Source of the DNA: Bacteroidales bacterium
Lineage (GTDB): Bacteria > Bacteroidota > Bacteroidia > Bacteroidales > UBA1402
Direction of reading: 5' to 3'
DNA: 44,447 bases
Assembly: GCA_017468435.1 (NCBI GenBank)
Contig: JAFUIP010000007.1
Location: 97,762 to 142,208 of the forward strand
Notes under the pieces: model-generated
The model's database searches: none
Told to the model about the DNA's origin: nothing
The model's input: only the letters and a program-made list of their open reading frames with translations
Position numbers and translations under genes: made by a program
Part shown: piece by piece, positions 33,924 through 41,137 of the stretch
Position numbering within the stretch: the stretch's first letter is position 1
Layout: each line of letters starts with the position of its first letter

Positions 33924-35897
33924 ATGAAAGTTTTTAAATACATAATTCTCTGTCTGACAGTTGTTTTGTCTTCCTGCTCCGTGATGCGCGATGTAAGGAA
34001 GGCCGACAAGCATTATAGCTACGGGGAATATGTGGAAGCGGCGAAGATTTATTCCAAGGCTTATCGTCGTATCGATTCAAAGGAAAAGGCGCTTCGTGCG
34101 AAAGTGGCTTATAATCAGGGAGAATGCTACAGAATCAGTAACCAGACGCTTAAGGCGGAAAATGCTTATGCGAAGGCTATCAGATATAATTTCCCCAACG
34201 ATACCATTTTCTTGCAGTATGCCTCAGTGTTGCATAAAAACGGAAAATACAAGGCTGCCATCGTCAATTACGATCGTTTTTTGGAAAATCATCCGGAGAA
34301 TGTTTTGGCACTCAACGGGCTTTTCGCTTGCACGCAGATTGAGCAATGGAAACTCGAAGCCAAAGACTATGAGGTGCGTAAGTCGGTTAAACTCAATCTG
34401 AAACGCGGTAATTTTGCGCCCATTCTCATTCCCTTGGAGTATCAGTCGGTGCTATTTTCCTCGTCGGCCACGCTGAAAGAAGGCATGAAACCAAGCAAGA
34501 TTACCGGTTTGCCCGAGAATGATTTTTACCTTTCGCAGCTCGATCAATTTGGTAAATGGGAAAAACCGCTTGCAGTGGAAGGCGCCATCAATAGTGAGTT
34601 TGACGAAGGCGTGGGCTGTTTCGATAGCAATGGTACGACACTGTATTTTACGCGCTGCGTCACCAAATCGACAGAAAGCGGTGGCAATTCCAAGGCGGCT
34701 ATTTATCGTTCGCGACGTTCCGGTGAAAAATGGAGCGAGCCCGAATTGTTGGAGATTGGTCGCGACACTTCCGTTATTTACGCACATCCGGCGCTCTCCA
34801 ACGACGGTAAGTATCTGTATTTTGTGAGCGATATGAAGGGCGGATACGGCGGCAAGGATATTTGGCGTGCCGAAATGATGGGCAATGTCTTCGGTCCGGC
34901 CGAGAACCTGGGTCCCGACATCAATACGCCTGGCGATGAGATGTTTCCTTATTTCCGTTCCAACGACGAATTTTATTTCTCGTCCAATGGCTTGCCCGGT
35001 TTAGGAGGTTTGGATATTTTCCGCGCTGTCTATAACGAGGAAGATTCTCTTTGGAAAGTAAACAATGTCTTGGCGCTCAACTCGAATGCAGACGATTTCG
35101 GCATTGCTTTTTTTGGTAACGAAGAACGCGGACTTTTCTCTTCTAACCGCAAGGAAGCCAAAGGAGTAGATAAAATTTACGAATTCGGAGAGCCCAATCG
35201 TTTAGTAGAAGTGAGTGGCATGGTCACCGACCGCAATGGAGAGCCTATTCCCGATGCTACCATCCGCATTGTCAACGATAATGGTACCAACACCAAGATT
35301 CGTTCGCGCAAAGATGGCTCGTACAGTTATCAGATTGAAAAAGCGGCCCAATACGTGATGCTCGGCACTTCGCGCGGTTATCTGAATTATTCTAACCAAT
35401 TCTATTCCAAGGATAAAGATACTTCTTACGTGATGGATTTCGTGCTGACGTCTTTGCATCTGCCAGTGCGTCTCGACAATATTTTCTTCGAATTCGATAA
35501 GGCGACTTTGATGAAAGAATCGGCGCCCGCTTTGCAGGAACTCTTGAAGCTTCTCTTTGATAATCCGCATGTTACCATAGAAATCTCTGCGCATACCGAT
35601 CGCAAGGGCAAAGACGAATATAACCTTGCTCTCTCGGCCCGTCGAGCTCAAGCTGTTGTTGATTATCTGGTAGGCTCCGGCATTGAGAAAGAACGACTTA
35701 CGCCTGTGGGTTACGGCAAGAGCAAGCCCACCAAAGTGACCAAGGCTTTGTCCGAACAATATCCATTTTTAAAAGAAGGCACAATTTTGTCTGAAGATTA
35801 CATAGAATCCTTATCTTTGCAGCAACAAGACATTTGCGATCAAATCAACAGACGATGCGAATTTAAAGTCTTGAAAACCACCTATAAACTATTTTAA
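33924..35897 (+). CDS. PorE-like type IX secretion lipoprotein (TPR, propeller, regulatory-like and OmpA domains)
   Basis: 657 residues. A lipoprotein signal MKVFKYIILCLTVVLSSCSV is followed by TPR-like helices (about residues 20-135). A propeller region with PD40-type blades comes next (about 160-400): LYFTRCVTKSTESGG, AHPALSNDGKYLYFVSDMKGGYGGKDIW, DEMFPYFRSNDEFYFSSNGLPGLGGLDIF. A carboxypeptidase-regulatory-like domain starts near 427 (VEVSGMVTDRNGEPIPDATI). An OmpA-like peptidoglycan-binding domain runs from about 517 (LDNIFFEFDKATL, ISAHTDRKGKDEYNLALSARRAQ). This four-part order is that of P. gingivalis PorE (PG1058), a type IX secretion protein. An ATG at 33906 is an alternative start. 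Confidence 0.85.
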   Translation: MKVFKYIILCLTVVLSSCSVMRDVRKADKHYSYGEYVEAAKIYSKAYRRIDSKEKALRAKVAYNQGECYRISNQTLKAENAYAKAIRYNFPNDTIFLQYASVLHKNGKYKAAIVNYDRFLENHPENVLALNGLFACTQIEQWKLEAKDYEVRKSVKLNLKRGNFAPILIPLEYQSVLFSSSATLKEGMKPSKITGLPENDFYLSQLDQFGKWEKPLAVEGAINSEFDEGVGCFDSNGTTLYFTRCVTKSTESGGNSKAAIYRSRRSGEKWSEPELLEIGRDTSVIYAHPALSNDGKYLYFVSDMKGGYGGKDIWRAEMMGNVFGPAENLGPDINTPGDEMFPYFRSNDEFYFSSNGLPGLGGLDIFRAVYNEEDSLWKVNNVLALNSNADDFGIAFFGNEERGLFSSNRKEAKGVDKIYEFGEPNRLVEVSGMVTDRNGEPIPDATIRIVNDNGTNTKIRSRKDGSYSYQIEKAAQYVMLGTSRGYLNYSNQFYSKDKDTSYVMDFVLTSLHLPVRLDNIFFEFDKATLMKESAPALQELLKLLFDNPHVTIEISAHTDRKGKDEYNLALSARRAQAVVDYLVGSGIEKERLTPVGYGKSKPTKVTKALSEQYPFLKEGTILSEDYIESLSLQQQDICDQINRRCEFKVLKTTYKLF

Positions 35898-35906
35898 TTC
35901 CATATT

Positions 35907-36701
35907 ATGAAGCAGTATTTAGATTTACTTCAGCGCGTTTTGGACGAAGGTCAGATTAAGCACGACCGCACCGGTACTGGCACTCAGAGTGTTTTCGGAC
36001 ATCAGATGCGTTTCAATCTTGACGATGGTTTTCCCGTGCTGACCACCAAGAAACTTCACTTGAAGTCAATCATTTACGAGCTTCTGTGGTTTTTGAAAGG
36101 CGATACCAATGCGCGTTATCTTCAAGAAAACGGAGTGCGTATCTGGAACGAATGGGCCGATCCCGATGGCAATTTAGGTCATATTTATGGTTATCAGTGG
36201 CGTTCTTGGCCCGATTACAAAGGTGGTTTCATCGACCAGATTTCCAATGCAGTCAACGATATCAAAAACAATCCCGATTCGCGTCGTATCATTGTAAGTA
36301 GTTGGAATGTAGCCGATTTGGACAATATGAACTTGCCTCCTTGTCACGCTTTCTTCCAATTTTACGTTTGCAACGGACGTCTTAGCCTGCAACTTTATCA
36401 GCGTTCTGCCGATATCTTTTTGGGTGTTCCTTTCAATATCGCTTCTTATGCTCTCTTGCTCAAGATGATGGCTCAAGTTTGCGGACTTCAAGCCGGCGAT
36501 TTCATTCACACTCTCGGCGATGCGCATATCTACCTCAACCACATGGAGCAAGTTAAACTCCAGCTCTCTCGCGATCCTCGTCCGCTTCCGCAAATGCTTA
36601 TCAATCCTGATATTAAAGACATCTTCGATTTTAAGTACGAGGATTTCGAATTGATTAATTACGATCCGCATCCTCACATCAAGGGTGTCGTGTCTGTATA
36701 G
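35907..36701 (+). CDS. thyA: Thymidylate synthase
   Basis: 264 residues, the E. coli length. It converts dUMP to dTMP with methylene-THF. Motifs: [23 protein letters not shown] (phosphate-binding Arg), [53 protein letters not shown] with the active-site Cys at about 146, [23 protein letters not shown] and [12 protein letters not shown]. The last codons (VVSV-stop) at 36687-36701 are also the first bases of the repeat array that follows. It starts 9 bases after the PorE-like gene. Confidence 0.97.
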   Translation: MKQYLDLLQRVLDEGQIKHDRTGTGTQSVFGHQMRFNLDDGFPVLTTKKLHLKSIIYELLWFLKGDTNARYLQENGVRIWNEWADPDGNLGHIYGYQWRSWPDYKGGFIDQISNAVNDIKNNPDSRRIIVSSWNVADLDNMNLPPCHAFFQFYVCNGRLSLQLYQRSADIFLGVPFNIASYALLLKMMAQVCGLQAGDFIHTLGDAHIYLNHMEQVKLQLSRDPRPLPQMLINPDIKDIFDFKYEDFELINYDPHPHIKGVVSV

Positions 36702-37284
36702 CGCGCAATCTGCAAAGCGCTGTTCGTTTTCGCCCTCGGTCATTTACTACAGTAAACTCCCTTCGGGCTCAAACTCCATCACTTCACATCTCACACACTC
36801 TCCAGACCCGACGGTCGTCTCTGTTTAGTGCGCGATCTGCGGCGCCCGCTGCGGCTCGTCCTTGGTCACGTACTTCAGTACGCTCCCATCGTCCTTGCCT
36901 TGCGGCCACCACATCTTACACACTCTCCAGACCCGACGGTCGTCTCTGTATAGCGCGCGATCTGCGGCGCCCGCTGCGGCTCATCCTCGGTCACGTACCT
37001 TAGCCTTAGTACGCTCCCGTCGTCCTTGCCTTGCAGCCACCACATCTCACACACTCTCCAGAGCCGACCTTGAGCACTGATGCGCAGATCTGATGTTGAG
37101 CGTTGATGCACTGAGCTGATAATCGTCTCTGTATAGCGCGCAATCTGCGGCGCCCGCTGCGGCTCATCCTCGGTCACGTACCTTAGTACGCTCCCGTCGT
37201 CCTTGCCTTGCGGCCACCACATCTCACACACTCTCCAGAGCCGACGTAGCGCGTGATCTGCAAAGTTCGATGTGGCTCGTTTTT
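36687..37284. repeat. Tandem array of ~125-nt units, four full and one partial, beginning inside thyA
   Basis: Units: A 36687-36813 (127 nt, most divergent), B 36814-36938 (125), C 36939-37068 (130), D 37123-37246 (124), and a partial fifth from 37247 to about 37284. Each begins with GTCGTCTCTGTATAGCGCGC or a close variant. In unit A this is the end of the thyA reading frame with its TAG. Each ends CACACTCTCCAGA(C/G)CCGACG. A central hairpin of 5 bp stands in every unit. A 54-nt spacer (37069-37122) separates C from D. B, C and D are nearly identical; A matches well only in its first ~27 and last ~45 bases and around the hairpin. A minus-strand reading frame across the array is treated as an artefact. 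Confidence 0.9.
37070..37121. repeat. 26-nt direct repeat, two copies, in the spacer between units C and D
   Basis: 37070-37095 (TTGAGCACTGATGC...) and 37096-37121 (TTGAGCGTTGATGC...) are 26 bases each and adjacent, with 6 or so differences. This motif is not part of the 125-nt unit. Confidence 0.6.
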
Positions 37285-37565
37285 GTTGTTCTAGATAATT
37301 TTTTTGTCACCAATGTTTACATAGTGTAAAATGAATATAAAATAATATTGTATTTTTGTATCCGGCTTTTTGTGACCGGTAGTAACCTTGAATCAATGCC
37401 TATTGGAATAACATTCATCACTAGGGCTTTGACTTGAGTGCTTTCAAGTGTGATGTTCGAAATGTTTCCGCTCCCTATTTGAAGAAGAATTGTCATCAGA
37501 GAAAAATCATTGCAAAAAGGCTATTAAAAGTTACAATATATTGGAACATTATTTATATTTGCACC
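37285..37565. other. AT-rich non-coding stretch between the repeat array and higB
   Basis: No plausible gene. It contains a small inverted repeat TTTACATAGTGTAAA at 37316-37330, a match to the -7 consensus (TATTTTTG at 37351-37358) without a -33 partner, and the higB -7 element at its right end. Base composition is clearly richer in A+T than the flanking housekeeping genes. Confidence 0.5.
37554..37561 (+). promoter_or_regulatory. -7 promoter element for the toxin-antitoxin pair
   Basis: TATATTTG, an exact TAnnTTTG, ends only 4 bases before the toxin ATG at 37566. Transcription would begin at or next to the start codon. Confidence 0.5.
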
Positions 37566-37913
37566 ATGAAAAGGAGAATTTTCACCTTTGGCCGATATTT
37601 TGCCGAATTTATGGAGGGCTTGACTGCCAAAGAACGCGAGAAAGTTGATTATGGTTTGGTACTCTTGAAAACACAAGATCGCTTACCCTCGAAGTTTGTA
37701 AAACATATCCGGAATGGATTGTATGAGTTAAGAACTGAATATGATGGTAATATTTATCGCGTTTTTTTTGTTTTTGATGAAGATAAAATTGTCGTACTTT
37801 TTAATGGTTTTCAAAAGAAAACCCAAAAAACACCATTAAGAGAGATTAATATGGCACTAAAAATAAAGGAGGATTATTATGAATACAAAAGAAAGCATGA
37901 TACAGAACTATGA
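37566..37913 (+). CDS. RelE/ParE-superfamily toxin, HigB/Gp49 type
   Basis: 115 residues. FVKHIRNGLYELRTEYDGNIYRVFFVFDEDKIVVLFNGFQKKTQKTPLREINMALKIKEDY is the characteristic HigB/Gp49 core: the GLYELR strand, YRVFFVFD, LLFNGFQKKTQKTP and the basic C-terminal helix. Relatives cleave mRNA on the ribosome. The frame is open from 37434, but the family begins with MKRRIFTFGRYFAEFMEGL at 37566 and the -7 element lies just before it. Toxin comes first, antitoxin second with a 35-base overlap, the HigBA order. Confidence 0.88.
   Translation: MKRRIFTFGRYFAEFMEGLTAKEREKVDYGLVLLKTQDRLPSKFVKHIRNGLYELRTEYDGNIYRVFFVFDEDKIVVLFNGFQKKTQKTPLREINMALKIKEDYYEYKRKHDTEL
37865..37872 (+). promoter_or_regulatory. 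Strong Shine-Dalgarno sequence for the antitoxin
   Basis: AAAGGAGG, a near-perfect complement to the 16S rRNA tail, lies 6 bases before the antitoxin ATG at 37879, inside the toxin gene. Such sites are rare in Bacteroidota, and no comparable one precedes the other genes here. Confidence 0.7.
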
Positions 37914-38181
37914 TGCAGTATTGGATGCCAGATATGGAAAAGAAGGTTCTTTGGAGCGCTTGAATTTTGAGGAAGATGCCTACGCCTATTATACCGGGCT
38001 TATTTTAAGGGACGCCCGAAAGGAAGCTAAAGTGTCGCAAGCTGAATTGGCGAGACGTACCAATACTACCAAATCTTACATTTCTCGTATCGAAAACGGG
38101 GTGATTACGCCGAGTGTCGCAGTGTTTTATCGAATGGTTGCTGCTCTTGGAATGAGTGTTGAGATTGTAAAGTTGGCGTAA
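37879..38181 (+). CDS. HigA-type antitoxin with XRE helix-turn-helix
   Basis: 100 residues. The C-terminal half is a typical XRE domain: ILRDARKEAKVSQAELARRTNTTKSYISRIENGVITPSVAVFYRMVAALGMSVEIV, with recognition helix around TTKSYISRIE. The first 45 residues (NTKESMIQNYDAVLDARYGKEGSLERLNFEEDAYAYYTG) would contact the toxin. It binds and neutralises HigB and normally represses the operon. Overlaps the toxin gene by 35 bases; followed by a terminator. Confidence 0.88.
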   Translation: MNTKESMIQNYDAVLDARYGKEGSLERLNFEEDAYAYYTGLILRDARKEAKVSQAELARRTNTTKSYISRIENGVITPSVAVFYRMVAALGMSVEIVKLA

Positions 38182-38200
38182 GTAAGGCTCTAAAAATAAG

Positions 38201-38240
38201 GAAGGCTGTATCGTGGTATGTCTATTGATACAGCCTTCTT
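38201..38240 (+). terminator. Terminator after the toxin-antitoxin pair
   Basis: GAAGGCTGTATC (38201-38212) and GATACAGCCTTC (38227-38238) are perfect 12-bp arms with a 14-base loop, followed by TT. The T tail is short, but the stem is strong. It ends 20-odd bases after the antitoxin stop. Confidence 0.65.
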
Positions 38241-38365
38241 ACAAGATATTAATTCATCCGATACGTCCAATCTCGTCTTTCCATGTTAACGAATCTTTTC
38301 CACAGGCAATTTTTTTGAGACAGACAAAGATAAATGATTTTATTAGTAAAGCAATTTGCAACTAA

Positions 38366-38400
38366 CAAAAAAACCGAACCACGTTGTGTGATTCGGTTTT
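38366..38400 (-). terminator. Terminator after rpmE2
   Basis: AAAACCGAA (38370-38378) pairs with TTCGGTTTT (38392-38400), with a possible inner CAC/GTG stem. On the minus strand the second arm runs into TTTTTTTG, giving a good terminator 20 bases after the rpmE2 stop. On the plus strand the T tail is also present. Confidence 0.75.
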
Positions 38401-38419
38401 GTTTTGCTGGGTAGCTCGA

Positions 38420-38671
38420 TTATTTCTTGCGGTTACCGTAGCGGCTCATGAACTTATCTACGCGACCAGCGGTGTCAACCAACTTAGACTTACCGGTGTA
38501 GAAGGGGTGAGAGGTAGAAGAAATTTCCAATTTTACCAAGGGAAGAGTTTCTCCTTCGTACTCGATGGTTTCTTTCGTCGCAATAGTCGAGCGAGAAACG
38601 AACATATCGCCGTTTGACATGTCTTTGAAGACTACAGGGCGATAGTTTGCGGGATGTAAATCTTTTTTCAT
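38420..38671 (-). CDS. rpmE2: 50S ribosomal protein L31, type B
   Basis: 83 residues. [64 protein letters not shown] is the bL31 type B sequence. It has no cysteine, so it is the zinc-free form that elsewhere replaces the zinc-binding type under zinc limitation. It is alone, with promoter and terminator of its own. The predicted leader is about 105 bases. Confidence 0.96.
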   Translation of the reverse strand: MKKDLHPANYRPVVFKDMSNGDMFVSRSTIATKETIEYEGETLPLVKLEISSTSHPFYTGKSKLVDTAGRVDKFMSRYGNRKK

Positions 38672-38752
38672 TGTTGTTATTTTTATAATTATATATATTC
38701 TAAATCGTTAAGGCTCAACCACTAACATTGTTTGAAAAGGGGAGCCGTCTGC

Positions 38753-38775
38753 ATACAGAAATCAAAAATCTGTAT
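38753..38775 (-). promoter_or_regulatory. Possible hairpin at the 5' end of the rpmE2 leader
   Basis: ATACAGA (38753-38759) and TCTGTAT (38769-38775) are perfect 7-bp arms around a 9-base loop. On the minus strand this is the first structure after the predicted start of transcription near 38777. It could be a leader structure for autoregulation; this is inference from position. Confidence 0.3.
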
Positions 38776-38782
38776 TGGCCTG

Positions 38783-38812
38783 CAAAAGTAGATAAAATTT
38801 GTCAAATACAAA
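38783..38812 (-). promoter_or_regulatory. -33/-7 promoter of rpmE2
   Basis: On the minus strand TTTG (38809-38812) and TACTTTTG (38783-38790) are 18 bases apart. Confidence 0.55.
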
Positions 38813-38828
38813 AAAATACTTTCACATT

Positions 38829-38862
38829 TTTGTCTTGCGTATAGATAAAAAGAGTATTTTTG
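38829..38862 (+). promoter_or_regulatory. -33/-7 promoter of the aldolase gene
   Basis: TATTTTTG at 38855-38862 fits the -7 consensus exactly and lies 44 bases before the ATG. TTTG at 38829-38832 is a possible -33, at a longer than usual 22 bases. Confidence 0.55.
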
Positions 38863-38906
38863 CACTTGATTCTGAAAAACGATTATTCATTTAAATTTTT
38901 AATACA

Positions 38907-39908
38907 ATGGTAAATTACAAAGAGCTTGGCCTGGTCAACACGAAGGAAATGTTTGCCAAGGCTGTTGCAGGTGGTTATGCAATCCCTGCTTTCAACTTCA
39001 ACAACATGGAACAGTTGCAAGCTATCATCATGGCTGCTGCTGAAACCAAATCTCCTGTTATTCTGCAAGTTTCAAAAGGTGCTCGTAACTATGCCAACCA
39101 GACATTGTTGCGTTATATGGCCGAAGGTGCTGTAGAATATGCCAAGGAATTGGGTTGGGAAAATCCTCAAATCGTGCTTCATCTCGACCACGGTGATAGC
39201 TTCGAAACTTGCAAGAGCTGCGTGGATATGGGTTTCTCTTCTGTGATGATCGACGCTTCTTCTAAGCCTTTCGAAGAAAACATTGCCATCACCAAGCAAG
39301 TAGTGGAATATGCTCATCAGTATGGTGTTACCGTAGAAGCTGAATTGGGCGTTTTGGCCGGCGTAGAAGACGAAGTGGCTGCTGAAGAATCTCATTACAC
39401 CAAGCCCGAAGAAGTAATCGAATTTGCTACTCGCACCGGTTGCGACTCTTTGGCTATCTCTATCGGTACCAGCCACGGTGCTTATAAGTTCAAACCCGAA
39501 CAATGCACTTTGGATCCTCAGACCGGACGTTTGGTTCCTCCTCCATTGGCATTCGATGTTTTGCACGAAGTTGAAGCCAAGTTGCCCGGATTCCCCATCG
39601 TTCTGCACGGTTCTTCTTCAGTGCCTCAAGACGAAGTGGATACCATCAACAAGTATGGAGGTAAGTTGGAAGCTGCTGTAGGTATTCCCGAAGAACAATT
39701 GCGCGAAGCTTCAAAGAGTGCTGTTTGCAAGATCAACATCGACTCTGACTCTCGTTTGGCTATGACGGCTGCTATCCGCAAGACCATGGCTGAACATCCT
39801 GCAGAATTTGATCCCCGCAAGTATTTGACTCCCGCTCGTGAAAGCATGAAGAAACTCTACATTCACAAGATTGTCAACGTGTTGGGTTCAGACGGCAAGG
39901 CTCTCTAA
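38907..39908 (+). CDS. fba: Class II fructose-bisphosphate aldolase
   Basis: 333 residues. It cleaves fructose 1,6-bisphosphate in glycolysis and runs backwards in gluconeogenesis; zinc dependent. Seen: GGYAIPAFNFNNMEQLQAI, VLHLDHGDSFETCKSCVDMGFSSVMIDAS (catalytic Asp and zinc His), VEAELGVLAGVEDE, ISIGTSHGAYKFK (zinc His), IVLHGSSSVP (zinc His) and KINIDSDSRLAMTAAIR. Stands alone, divergent from rpmE2. Codon use looks strongly biased, as expected for a highly expressed gene. Confidence 0.96.
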   Translation: MVNYKELGLVNTKEMFAKAVAGGYAIPAFNFNNMEQLQAIIMAAAETKSPVILQVSKGARNYANQTLLRYMAEGAVEYAKELGWENPQIVLHLDHGDSFETCKSCVDMGFSSVMIDASSKPFEENIAITKQVVEYAHQYGVTVEAELGVLAGVEDEVAAEESHYTKPEEVIEFATRTGCDSLAISIGTSHGAYKFKPEQCTLDPQTGRLVPPPLAFDVLHEVEAKLPGFPIVLHGSSSVPQDEVDTINKYGGKLEAAVGIPEEQLREASKSAVCKINIDSDSRLAMTAAIRKTMAEHPAEFDPRKYLTPARESMKKLYIHKIVNVLGSDGKAL

Positions 39909-39954
39909 GCCGGCTCTAAGAATTCGGCTATTTGCTGAAATTCAGTCAATAAGA

Positions 39955-39989
39955 AAAGGCTCTCGGTTATTTCACTTCCGGGAGCCTTT
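39955..39989. terminator. Two-way terminator between fba and the DUF4831 gene
   Basis: AAAGGCTCTCGG (39955-39966) pairs with CCGGGAGCCTTT (39978-39989) with one G-T pair and an 11-base loop. T-rich tails are present on both sides, so it can serve both convergent genes. Confidence 0.75.
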
Positions 39990-40012
39990 GGTTTTGTGAT
40001 GCGATGGCTGCT

Positions 40013-41137
40013 TTATCGGTTGATGATGGCGCCGGTTTCCGGATTCAGCACGATACTCAGTCCGTCGTAGGTTTTCAGGCGAAGCAGTTGGCCCATTTGA
40101 GCCAGTACCATATCTTGTCTCCAAAGCGTTTGGCTGCCGTCCTTGATGGAGATGTTGGCCATTTCCGGCTGATAATAATACAATCCGGCAGGTTCTTCTT
40201 TTTTGAATGTTTCGTTCTTTTTCTTTCCTTGGAAACTCAGGCTGTCAGGCGTTTGGATGATGTTTCTCTGAGAATTTTCGATGAAGCAATAAATGGGACG
40301 TCCGCTCAAATCGTCTTTGTCGATGATGCCATCTTGCGATGAGAAACGGCAGACAATGTCGTGGTGATTGCCCTTTTCGGGAACGAACTGCACCTTGCAC
40401 TGATAAACGATTTCCTTATGGCTGCCCACGAAAAGCTCCAGATACTGTTTTTCCATGTCGTTCAGTTCCTGGAGGAAAAGTTTAAAACCTTCGCCATCCA
40501 AGGGATAGTTTTCCAATTCGCCATGAAGCAAGGCAAGGCGCGTTTCGCGAATGCTGAAAATTTGACGTGCAGCCAATTCGGCCATCTTTAGGCTTGAGTT
40601 AGCCAACTTCATTTCCTGCGTTAGATAAGATTGAGAAGCGCCTATTTCGTTTTGTTTGCTCGGTTTGACAAAAGTTTGCGAAAGCTGCAATCCCGCTTTC
40701 TTTTCGCTTTCGATAGTGGCAGGCACAGCGTTGACAGCCAGCAAGATACCATCTTTATTGCAAATGGTGTTCAGTTCGGGTGTGGGGATTTCTTTTTTGC
40801 CCATTCCTTTTTTTGCAGCCAGCTTTTCAGCCAACATATAGAAAGTTCTTTCGGGGTCGGCAATGGTGTAGGGCTCCACTTCTACAGAAACAATTTCGTG
40901 GGTAAAAGAATGCTCCGTGATGACGCGGCCGTAACCTAAGAAGCGTTCTGCATAACGTGCTAATTCTCCGGGACTTTCGTGAATGCAACGTACATTGAAG
41001 CAGAGCGTCAGTCCGGTTTTCGGCAGTTGGTAAACGTGGGCATCGTTGGGCAGGCTGTCCACCAAGGGATAGGTGTAAATCTGTGCGGCCATCAGCATGG
41101 GGAAGGCCAATAAAATGCTAATCAACAATTTTTTCAT
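40013..41137 (-). CDS. DUF4831-family secreted protein
   Basis: 374 residues with signal peptide MKKLLISILLAFPMLMAAQ. Family-type blocks: VYQLPKTGLTLCFNVRC, GELARYAERFLGYGRVITE, AARQIFSIRETRLALLHGELENYPLDGEGFKLFLQELNDMEKQYLELFVG. The C-terminus is GLYYYQPEMANISIKDG, QDMVLAQMGQLLRL. Function is unknown; likely periplasmic. The start overlaps the stop of the dehydratase gene by 4 bases, so they are co-translated, but no functional link is known. Confidence 0.75.
   Translation of the reverse strand: MKKLLISILLAFPMLMAAQIYTYPLVDSLPNDAHVYQLPKTGLTLCFNVRCIHESPGELARYAERFLGYGRVITEHSFTHEIVSVEVEPYTIADPERTFYMLAEKLAAKKGMGKKEIPTPELNTICNKDGILLAVNAVPATIESEKKAGLQLSQTFVKPSKQNEIGASQSYLTQEMKLANSSLKMAELAARQIFSIRETRLALLHGELENYPLDGEGFKLFLQELNDMEKQYLELFVGSHKEIVYQCKVQFVPEKGNHHDIVCRFSSQDGIIDKDDLSGRPIYCFIENSQRNIIQTPDSLSFQGKKKNETFKKEEPAGLYYYQPEMANISIKDGSQTLWRQDMVLAQMGQLLRLKTYDGLSIVLNPETGAIINR

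Noticed and set aside
36875..37231. A 118-codon minus-strand reading frame across the repeat array, with a repeated MCEMWW(P/L)QGKDDGSVL segment
   Set aside because: It simply translates the 125-nt DNA repeat. The repeat periods are not multiples of three throughout, the copies shift frame, and there is no promoter or known family. The covarying hairpin favours a non-coding role.
36687..37284. The repeat array as a CRISPR array
   Set aside because: Units are ~125 nt with no alternation of short repeats and unique spacers of similar length, and no cas gene is in the window.
37316..37330. TTTACATAGTGTAAA as an operator for HigA
   Set aside because: The palindrome is over 220 bases upstream of the higB -7 element. 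HigA operators normally overlap the promoter, so I do not assign it.
37351..37358. TATTTTTG as a promoter of a small RNA before higB
   Set aside because: There is no -33 TTTG at a suitable distance, and the following 200 bases show no strong fold or terminator.
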